Positions 22,308 to 29,437 of a stretch of 64,000 nt of DNA are shown piece after piece (positions within the stretch are counted from its first letter, which is position 1; each line of letters starts with the position of its first letter). A program made the position numbers and the translations under genes. The notes beneath the pieces are model-generated. The model was not told where the DNA came from. It did no database searches and saw only the letters and a list, made by a program, of their open reading frames with translations. The DNA comes from Mayamaea pseudoterrestris (taxonomy: Eukaryota > Bacillariophyta > Bacillariophyceae > Sellaphorales > Sellaphoraceae): positions 1,520,501 through 1,584,500 of the forward strand of contig BROI01000001.1 of assembly GCA_027923505.1 (NCBI GenBank). The letters run 5' to 3'.

Positions 22308-22558
22308 GTGGATGATGATTCGACGATGATTCGATGATATTACTTATGATGAGACTTATTTGCGTCGCAATGAAAAAGCTTTCGAATTACATTCAAAGAG
22401 TCCACAGGCAGCCCACCAGCTGCAGGGTCTCAATTAAAAAAGTTCTTAACAGGTTTGTTGCGGAAGTAATAAGCAACGACGCAACTGCTTGGATTCACCG
22501 TGGGCGACTGCTGAGATGGTTGCAGCTTGCTGATGGCATCAAAATAAATTATCCATCA
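22308..22558 (+). pseudogene. Gene O, copy 1: 5' fragment, cut off at the duplication join
   Basis: Matches the first ~85 codons of gene O (58,872-59,139). The start ATG of copy 2 is GTG here (22,308-22,310) and small indels disturb the acidic N-terminus. Homology ends abruptly at 22,558 and the remaining ~475 codons are absent; the next base belongs to the PXA gene. This is a true truncation at a rearrangement or assembly join. Confidence 0.8.
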
Positions 22559-24652
22559 GCTGACGTTGCGGTGCAGCCCGTCCTGGACTTCCCATTGCAA
22601 TGAGTCCAGTGTCTGTGCAGGTGATTCGTCAACAAAGTCAACCGTCTTGTCATCGGAATCTACGCGATGAATGGCGGCTGACTGGTCATCCTGAGTGGCC
22701 TGGTCGCCAACTGCAGCATCTCCGCCCGGTTGTTTTGCGACGGCGCCTTCCTGCGCTTCCACACCAATATTCGTTTGCTGCGATTCGTTTCGCGTCGACT
22801 CGGTTTCAACAGGCGCTTCCAATCCATCTAGTGATAAACTAGCAGTAGCACTGCTTTCTACAACTCCACCATCATCGCTCGCCGCCACTGTGCTACTACT
22901 CAACCCCGCCACGATCCAACCGTTCAAATACTCGGGACAAAAGCAGCTCATGAGCGGCGGCAGCACCGACTGCCCCAAAATTTCCGTCAAGATGGACGAC
23001 AAAATGTTGCTCCCAAAGTCGTTGCGGGCGAGCAAGGCGCGCACCATGCGATGGGCCAGGACGCGGTTGTAGTCAATCTCGCACTCGCTCAAGAGTCCGG
23101 TGCGAAACAAGCGCTCCTCGAGTAGCTTGTCTTGATCCATTTTGGTGTGGGCGTCACTACTTGCTGCATTATTACCATCGGTACTGTTGTCATGTTCATT
23201 ACTAGGCCATCCACACTCCTTGCCTTGGGCATCGGCAAAGAGCAAGGACGGAACATCCACACCAAACGTGACCGCCTTGTGCAATTTCCCAGATAGCAAA
23301 AACTCCTTGGCCATTTGCATCTCCGTGGGAGCAACATCTGGCAATAAGAGAGTGGCAGTGGCGTGATGCGACTTGTGTTTGGTTGTTACACTGCGCCGCA
23401 GCGTCCGATAGACTTGAAACGTGTGCGTCAAAACCTTGGTCACTTTGAGCAGCAGCAGCTCCAAGATGTTGACGTGTTCGACGCGCGTCGCCAAATTGCC
23501 AAAAACAATCGTCATGGACTGATACAGTTGCTCCATGATAGCAACGTTGCGATATGGATTGAGCTGGTATACCATGCGGCGGGCGTGTGTGGTAGATGAC
23601 GGAGCATCAACGCTTTGCTGCTGCTGCTGCTGCATGCCACCGCTCACATTGTCAATACTAGTTTCACGTTCATTCACCTTTTTGACCAACAGCTTTCCCG
23701 TCTCAACATCATACGGACTAACGCAGCCAACGTCCAGCTTGCAGCACCACGTGGCGCAAAAGTCGCGCAGCACGTAATCCATGAGCATTCCCAGTTGTCG
23801 CGAGACGGCCAGTGGCAGCATGGGATACAACGATTGCAGCAACGACAGCGGCTTGGTTCCGTCGTAACTGTAACTAACATGACTAAAAAAGGAGTCGTTG
23901 CTCCGTAACACTTGGCCGCGCAAGCAATGGTTGCGGACACTGTCGTAGCCAGCCAGTCGCATGAGGCTCTCGTAGGTCTGCTCGTGGTTCATGGCGATTT
24001 GCGAATCTTTAAACGTCGATCGCAGTAGAGAGGATGACTTGGACATGCTACTTTTCGTCATGGACGCTCGACTCGTCATGCCGCCTCCTCCCTGATCATT
24101 GCGACGATTCATTTCCATGTCACGCTCCTTCCACAGCGTCAACGCGTCGTACACGTGCGCCGCAAAGCCAAGGCCGAGTCCAACGCCGAGAGTTACGCCA
24201 AGCGTCTGCCGAATAAGTGACAATACGGAAAAGATGATTGACATGATCATGTTTGGTGGCTCATGCATAATGCTTGTTGTTGTTGACTCGCTTGGACTTG
24301 CTCGTCTGCCGCTCCAGACTGCCGTAATGATGGCTGCAACGAGTACCATCAGCGAGATTGGCACCAATGCTCCATGCGTGATTACGAGCGAATCCATTGG
24401 CGCCTGCAAATTCGCCGACTGCAGCAGCGGACGAATCGACTCGTACCAGTTTGGCCAGTTGATATTGTCTTGGTCCTGCTGCTGCTGCTGCGGCTGCACT
24501 GGAGCTTGTTCCTCGTTATTATCATGAATTACTTCTAAATCATCCTGCAGCAACTCTACGGCTTCATTGAAGTTTGGATTATTCTTTTCTTCATTGTCAG
24601 TCTCCATATTGCTAGCGTCCGCGTCTACTGGCGCCTCCTCCTTCGCCGCCAT
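22556..24652 (-). CDS. PXA-domain (SNX13/14-like) membrane protein, 3' truncated
   Basis: The frame gives 698 residues from an ATG in good context (CACCATGG, 24,650-24,652). After an acidic, Gln-rich N-terminus come two hydrophobic segments (about residues 95-116 and 133-161). A region follows that fits a PXA domain, closing with ILSSILTEILGQSVLPPL and CPEYLNGWI. In animals and fungi this layout (two membrane helices plus PXA) is the N-terminal half of SNX13/14/25-type proteins, ER or endosomal tethers that usually continue with RGS, PX and nexin-C domains. Here the frame runs through an acidic linker and ends at a stop formed by TCA 22,556-22,558, which are the last bases of the gene O fragment. 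The gene is therefore probably cut at the join and the PX half is missing. The domain call is from pattern, without a profile search. Confidence 0.65.
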   Translation of the reverse strand: MAAKEEAPVDADASNMETDNEEKNNPNFNEAVELLQDDLEVIHDNNEEQAPVQPQQQQQDQDNINWPNWYESIRPLLQSANLQAPMDSLVITHGALVPISLMVLVAAIITAVWSGRRASPSESTTTSIMHEPPNMIMSIIFSVLSLIRQTLGVTLGVGLGLGFAAHVYDALTLWKERDMEMNRRNDQGGGGMTSRASMTKSSMSKSSSLLRSTFKDSQIAMNHEQTYESLMRLAGYDSVRNHCLRGQVLRSNDSFFSHVSYSYDGTKPLSLLQSLYPMLPLAVSRQLGMLMDYVLRDFCATWCCKLDVGCVSPYDVETGKLLVKKVNERETSIDNVSGGMQQQQQQSVDAPSSTTHARRMVYQLNPYRNVAIMEQLYQSMTIVFGNLATRVEHVNILELLLLKVTKVLTHTFQVYRTLRRSVTTKHKSHHATATLLLPDVAPTEMQMAKEFLLSGKLHKAVTFGVDVPSLLFADAQGKECGWPSNEHDNSTDGNNAASSDAHTKMDQDKLLEERLFRTGLLSECEIDYNRVLAHRMVRALLARNDFGSNILSSILTEILGQSVLPPLMSCFCPEYLNGWIVAGLSSSTVAASDDGGVVESSATASLSLDGLEAPVETESTRNESQQTNIGVEAQEGAVAKQPGGDAAVGDQATQDDQSAAIHRVDSDDKTVDFVDESPAQTLDSLQWEVQDGLHRNVS

Positions 24653-24718
24653 GGTGACATGCGGCGGCTGGTTTTTTTGTGCGGCCGTATCCAAACGACA
24701 TAGTTTAGCTTTTTTGCA

Positions 24719-24973
24719 GTGCCATTGCGACTTATTTGCAAGCGCTGCGACACGAGCTACCTCGGCATAGGCCAGGACGCAGAACGATACGGGTACAAGT
24801 ATGACTACTGTACACGAACACTGCAGTCTTTACTCTGGCTCGTACATGAAACACTTCAGGTGGACCGCTCGTCGGCGCATCAACAATTGCTGCAAGAGGG
24901 AGAAAATTGGCTGGTGAACTCTCAGATCCGAAGGACCGTACGAGTATGTTGCTGCTGCGAGTCACAAACATGA
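24719..24973 (+). CDS. Possible terminal exon, Cys-containing (weak)
   Basis: An open stretch of about 80 codons, preceded directly by a pyrimidine-rich splice-acceptor-like sequence (TTTTTTGCAG ending at 24,718) and lacking its own ATG. The translation has CKRCDTSY near the start and CCCC near the end and is mixed in composition, unlike the usual antisense shadows. No upstream exon could be placed, because that space is occupied by the PXA gene on the other strand. It could be chance. Confidence 0.2.
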   Translation: MPLRLICKRCDTSYLGIGQDAERYGYKYDYCTRTLQSLLWLVHETLQVDRSSAHQQLLQEGENWLVNSQIRRTVRVCCCCESQT

Positions 24974-25151
24974 TCTGACGTCTGTCTGACTAATGTATCT
25001 ATACGAGTACAAGGCACTTGCGCTTGTAAGAGTGAGGGTGCATTATAGAGACACACGTTTGGATAGTTTGTAAATGTGAAGCGACAAAAGCAGTGCAGCA
25101 GGGGCTACGGAGACAGTCTTTGTCGAATTCATATGTAAATAAATAACATGT

Positions 25152-25197
25152 AGCAGAATGACAGCAGCAGCAGCAGCAGCAGAATGACAGCAGCAGC
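25152..25197. repeat. CAG trinucleotide repeat with duplicated flank
   Basis: Two tandem copies of an AGCAGAATGA-CAG(n) unit: the first with seven CAG triplets, the second with three. This is a simple slippage repeat in non-coding DNA, just 3' of the small gene at 25,232-25,525. Confidence 0.7.
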
Positions 25198-25231
25198 GTC
25201 ACCAATCACTCAGTCAGCCTGTCGGCAGTCT

Positions 25232-25525
25232 CTACCAACCGTTGTCAATGGTCGTGGACGACTCCTCGCCCAAGCTCATGATTCGTTCAAATTCGTCTTC
25301 GATATCGACCACGGAACGAAACGTCTTGCGATTCTCCGTGGCGAATGGCTGCCGCTTTCTGTTTCTCCTCATGATTGGATCACGCAAACTGCCGACTGAT
25401 GCGTTTTGGTTCACAATGAAATCTTTGCTAACGCTTCCTCGCTTTTCGTTCTCGGCAATGGTCTTTTCGAACGACGCGCGTCGCTTGGCAATGAATGAAC
25501 CGAGAGACTTTTTGTTGCTTGACAT
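25232..25525 (-). CDS. Small Arg/Ser-rich protein, unknown
   Basis: A 97-residue frame from ATG 25,523-25,525. It is basic in the middle (DPIMRRNRKRQP) with an RRASFEKT kinase-type site and an acidic end containing SVVDIEDEFERI. That last segment resembles SVSDIEAEYNRI in gene F, a shared short motif that may bind a common partner. No known domain is seen. The frame could extend upstream, but the first good-context ATG is used. The retrotransposon lies 193 bp upstream of this start (25,718), so its promoter may have been displaced. Confidence 0.5.
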   Translation of the reverse strand: MSSNKKSLGSFIAKRRASFEKTIAENEKRGSVSKDFIVNQNASVGSLRDPIMRRNRKRQPFATENRKTFRSVVDIEDEFERIMSLGEESSTTIDNGW

Positions 25526-25717
25526 TGGAATAACAATAGAGATTTGTGCAATAAGGAGAAGTTGCGGGGACTGAGTTTGAGGATTTGAGCAAACAGCAAA
25601 ATGAGACGGTGAGATTTGTTGTGCGATCCAAGGGGCATTGCTACCTCTGCCAATCTCAACTAGAGCTATGATTGGATCATTCATCTATTGCCTCCAGTCG
25701 TGCATGGCCTTTAATGT

Positions 25718-25960
25718 CACGACAAGCACACAAGCCAAGCTGGTATGGAACGAACACTGGACAGACGGATTGAAAGGGCTACCACTCGATTACCAACGGA
25801 CTTGCAATCTGGAGCAAATTGATGGCATTGGCAATTGAGGCCATCCAATTTGCAAGGAGACGAGAAACGATCAGTTGTTGCAAGGAAGGCTCGAACGTTG
25901 TCGACCCAGGAACCAAAAGAGATCTCTCTTGGGAGCAGCATAAAGGCTTTACTTGTTTAA
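25718..25960 (+). repeat. Element repeat A1
   Basis: A 243-bp left terminal repeat, matching 33,719-33,961 throughout. It starts CACGACAAGC and ends ACTTGTTTAA. Short antisense frames inside it are not considered genes. Confidence 0.9.
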
Positions 25961-26029
25961 CACTACCAGCAGGCTTCCTGTCGTCCGTGTGATTGTACCC
26001 GCCGTACGTTACAGCTCCGCTTTTCCATC

Positions 26030-28246
26030 ATGTCGTCTCCCAGCGCCGTTGACAAGCTCAAGGCGCTCATGGCCGCCCCTCCTGCGGCGGGCTCGACTCA
26101 GCGCATCCTCGAGTCCCAGTTTTCTCGTGATGCCGAGGACCTGTCGGAGTCGGCGCGACAAGGTAAGCAAAAAGGATCCGGGGGGGTTGTGTCTCCCTCG
26201 GCGAGTGGAGTCAGTTTGATTGAAGTTTGGTTGAACCAAGATGGATTGGCGGAAGGCGTGTGCGGCGGCCGTGTGGGTGATACTCGTTTCTGTTGCGCGA
26301 CGGACACTTGCGTCGTGAAAGCCCATGAGAAGAACAAGTTTCGCTTTGAAGACAGTGACACCGCCTGCCTTTTCATCACCTCTCCTACAGGCTCCTCCCC
26401 CACCGCCTTCACCACCCAGTGGGTCCGTGTCGAAGACATCGGACCAGAAGCCCGGGCCACCATGCTCTCCACCCAGCGCTCTGTCGTCGACTGGCAGATG
26501 TTCTTCACCGCATTGCGGGATCCTCATAGTCAAAGCGATCAAGTGATGAGCGCAGCGATCGCCTCTGCCCAGTTTGCGATGGCCACGCCACGTGCAGCTC
26601 GCCGAAGCCCATTGAAGATGGAAGACTCCGACTCGCCAAGCGATTGGGTTGACGTCGCCAGTGTGACCTTTCCGACGGGCAAGGTTTCGGACGCAACGCT
26701 AAAGAGCAAAGTCGAACAAGCTGTCCCTATCCTCGCCGAAGGAGTTCGACAACTCCAGGAGGCGGCGCAAGACCAAGCCAAGCAAGTGCGTCTCAACAAG
26801 GTTGCGATTGACGATGAGCTCGACGGATTCGACGTCAGGGTCGCGCGCTTGGAGCGCTTAGTCGGTTCGCGCAGCGACGATGTAGAAGCCAGCTTGTGGA
26901 CTATGGTTGGTCGCCAATCCGCGACAGGAATCCGTGATGAAGAGCGCATGATGGCCATGCAAAAGGAAATCGACTCGCTCAAGCAAGCGCAGTCGAAGTT
27001 TGAGACGCAGCCCTTCGCGTCCAACGCGGCGAAGCAGTCCATTGGCGAGCAGGTAATCCTTCTGCTGCAGGATGGAGGAGTCATGGAAACGCTCAACATG
27101 TGTGGCGAGTACGTTAAGGAGCAGCTGCGCGTTGGGCCATCGCCAGCCGCAGCTTTGGCGAGCGGAATGTCGATTTCAGCCCAAGTCTCAGCTGCAGTCA
27201 ACGCCGCAACCTCCAAGATCATGGGCGACGTGAGAGAGCTGCTCGACGCTGGCATTGGATCGGCCGCTGGAGCAAGCGCGCTTGACGAACTCGCGTCATT
27301 GAAGGCTCGCGTGGAGCATTGTGAAGAAGCAGGATCAAGCACCCAAGTCGTGTTCGACAACATCACTTACGCGTCCCTGCTCAAGACGCTCGAAGTGGTC
27401 GACGCCCTCAAGATTGCGGCCAAGCACATGACTCTTCTCATCGACCCCTTCTCCCTGTTGCAACTGGCCTACGCCAGCAACGCCGACCCAACGTCGGTGC
27501 TTGGGAATGTGGCCAACGCCAAGAAAGCTGGTTTCGCTAGCAGCTTCCAAGCCACGATCATCGCGTCACTCAATCTGCCCCTTCCGCTCGTCTACGGCGG
27601 GACGGAGAAAGAGCAGAGCGCGCTGGGAAGCCACAAGCATCTCCTTCCTGGTCTAACCTCATGGGAAGCTTGGAACGGGACGTCGCAGCGCATCATGTCA
27701 AAGCGTATCAGATTGACTGAGCGCATCAGCCAGACCACCAAGGCCCTCAATGGACACATCCGCTCGTCAGATATGTCAGGAGGAGCAAAGCGTCTCGCCC
27801 AAGAGATGCTCGCCAAAGCCGACTCGTTCCTTACGCAGTTCTTCACGTTCAAGCTCAACTTCATGAGCGAGATGGGAGAGAACAAGGAAAGCTGGGAATT
27901 GTTGGCAGGAATGATTCACCAAATGTGGACCGACTTTCACAAGGTGCGGGCCGAGGCAGCGCTGGTCAACTATGAGGCCGACGAAGATGAACGCTCAAAC
28001 CATGTGGCGTGTTACTTGTGGAGTATGATGCAGTCGCATCAGATCGCCCAGGGTTACTTGGAGAAGGATTTCCGCAACCACCCGTCGGTGTCAAGCGTCA
28101 TGACGATTCACCTCATTGAAAACCGGGTGAGCGTCGTCAAGTTTGCGGAAGCGACGCAGAAGCTGGAGAAGGACTGTCAGTTTGCTGTCAAGACAGCCAA
28201 CGAGGCCAAGAAGCTGGCTGAGAGAGGACAAGCTCGGGGCAACTGA
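26030..28246 (+). CDS. Element ORF1: gag-like protein
   Basis: An open frame of 738 residues from ATG 26,030, the first coding region inside the element. The protein is Ala/Ser-rich and predicted largely helical, with heptad-like stretches in the middle (about residues 215-330). It has no recognisable enzyme motif. By position and size it should be the structural (gag-like) protein of the retrotransposon. No CCHC zinc knuckle is seen. It ends 127 bp before the next frame's first ATG. Confidence 0.65.
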   Translation: MSSPSAVDKLKALMAAPPAAGSTQRILESQFSRDAEDLSESARQGKQKGSGGVVSPSASGVSLIEVWLNQDGLAEGVCGGRVGDTRFCCATDTCVVKAHEKNKFRFEDSDTACLFITSPTGSSPTAFTTQWVRVEDIGPEARATMLSTQRSVVDWQMFFTALRDPHSQSDQVMSAAIASAQFAMATPRAARRSPLKMEDSDSPSDWVDVASVTFPTGKVSDATLKSKVEQAVPILAEGVRQLQEAAQDQAKQVRLNKVAIDDELDGFDVRVARLERLVGSRSDDVEASLWTMVGRQSATGIRDEERMMAMQKEIDSLKQAQSKFETQPFASNAAKQSIGEQVILLLQDGGVMETLNMCGEYVKEQLRVGPSPAAALASGMSISAQVSAAVNAATSKIMGDVRELLDAGIGSAAGASALDELASLKARVEHCEEAGSSTQVVFDNITYASLLKTLEVVDALKIAAKHMTLLIDPFSLLQLAYASNADPTSVLGNVANAKKAGFASSFQATIIASLNLPLPLVYGGTEKEQSALGSHKHLLPGLTSWEAWNGTSQRIMSKRIRLTERISQTTKALNGHIRSSDMSGGAKRLAQEMLAKADSFLTQFFTFKLNFMSEMGENKESWELLAGMIHQMWTDFHKVRAEAALVNYEADEDERSNHVACYLWSMMQSHQIAQGYLEKDFRNHPSVSSVMTIHLIENRVSVVKFAEATQKLEKDCQFAVKTANEAKKLAERGQARGN

Positions 28247-28372
28247 CGGCGCGAGCCGTCGGTTGCCTCCCGCTCTGGCGAGGGGCGGCGGCGGAAGGGA
28301 GTCGAGGCGCGACAAGGTGTGGCGGAGTATGTGGAAGGCGTAACGCGCCGACTAGCAAGAGGTCGGCGGCGA

Positions 28373-29437
28373 ATGGGAATAGTTTGCAAGACTTTTCCTT
28401 TCTGGGGATGGGTGGCCGGCTCAGGCGGAGCGGAGGTGGTGTGGATAGCAGGAGTTGAAGGTGGGCGCGAGGACGCGTTTGGAGGAATGGAGCTGGCGCA
28501 GGTGAAGTGGTGGGATAGAGCAGAGCGCCTGGAGGATTGGCTAGCGAGACAGCAGGAGGCGGATGTCGTGTGCTTTGATAACATAAGACCTGGAGCTTCG
28601 CATGCGGTATGGAAGCTCCCGGGAGTGGAATTAGTTATCTGGTTTGGTTCCTACTCTCGTGGCAATGTACCCCTAGGTTGGATTAGGACGAGTCATCTTA
28701 TTAGGCACTCCGAGTTGGGAGGCGTCACCAACGGCGAGTTCGTCGTCCACTTGGCGACAAGGAGCGACGCCCCACTCGCCAAACTTCCTCAGGAGGTTGG
28801 TGTGCGCATGTACTTGGCTTCCATTATTGACAAGACGGCAAACGGCGTGCCCTGCTCCCCTCCAACGAACGCGGAAGACGTATTGGTAGACCTTCGCCAA
28901 CTGGGAGACCGCTACGTGGTACCATCGGTATTCTCTCGCACAGGCTTCGTCCGAAGAAAACTCAGTTCAAAGGAGGTAAATCTGGTGTGGGACTTGCCTG
29001 CGACCATCACGAAGTCGTGTCCCCCTCGGCTGGTTGAGCGCCTTGTGGAGGAAGTGCGATTGCCCTTCAAGATTCGAGTGCACGCGCTCAGCGTCTTGAC
29101 TGACTTCAGCGATGCGTTGGCGACTGGCGAGCCTGCGAGAAGCGTCATTAAAGAGCAAGCAGGCGACTCGCAGCCCGGGTTGAAGTCCAAGCATGAGGAG
29201 AACGCGGGTCGAGACGCCAAAGCGACGAAGGCGGACGACGCGGAAGTGCCACGCTGGCTTTGGAATGAGCGACTGCACTTGCTAGACAAGGGAGCGAGCG
29301 AGGAGGAGGTAAAGCGAACAGAGGGAGACTGCACGCGCGATGGGTGCGAAATCTGTCACGAAGCTTCTGGAGGTGGGTGTGCGTCGAGCGGACAGCGGGC
29401 CGCTTCGTTCCTCGCCAAGCAATCTCGGCAGGATTAG
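28373..29437 (+). CDS. Element ORF2, N-terminal frame of unassigned function
   Basis: An open frame between the gag-like frame and the reverse transcriptase frame, overlapping the latter by about 90 bp in a different phase. The translated region shows no motif I can assign. A Cys-containing end (CEICHE) is visible. It may be an accessory protein, or the N-terminal part of a polyprotein made by the read-through mechanisms such elements use. Confidence 0.45.
   Translation: MGIVCKTFPFWGWVAGSGGAEVVWIAGVEGGREDAFGGMELAQVKWWDRAERLEDWLARQQEADVVCFDNIRPGASHAVWKLPGVELVIWFGSYSRGNVPLGWIRTSHLIRHSELGGVTNGEFVVHLATRSDAPLAKLPQEVGVRMYLASIIDKTANGVPCSPPTNAEDVLVDLRQLGDRYVVPSVFSRTGFVRRKLSSKEVNLVWDLPATITKSCPPRLVERLVEEVRLPFKIRVHALSVLTDFSDALATGEPARSVIKEQAGDSQPGLKSKHEENAGRDAKATKADDAEVPRWLWNERLHLLDKGASEEEVKRTEGDCTRDGCEICHEASGGGCASSGQRAASFLAKQSRQD

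Larger units (their letters stand above)
1..22558. repeat. Copy 1 (left) of a ~23-kb direct duplication
   Basis: This segment is collinear with 35,998-59,139 over its whole length, with the same gene order and strands. Divergence is uneven. Bases 1-350 are almost identical; 400-2,387 differ by several percent with in-frame indels; 2,388 to about 6,010 is nearly identical apart from small indels; 6,020-9,800 differs by several percent but keeps open frames. From about 10,200 many genes carry dense short indels. The segment ends inside gene O at the octamer ATCCATCA (22,551-22,558), which matches 59,132-59,139; beyond it the sequence is PXA gene. The left end lies off the window. Whether this is a real decaying duplicate or an unpolished second haplotype joined in error cannot be settled here. 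Confidence 0.93.
24653..25231. other. Region upstream of the PXA gene
   Basis: Holds the PXA promoter (right next to 24,652), a possible short plus-strand exon (24,719-24,973) and a CAG repeat. No duplicated counterpart lies inside the window, so conservation cannot be used to judge it. Confidence 0.3.
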
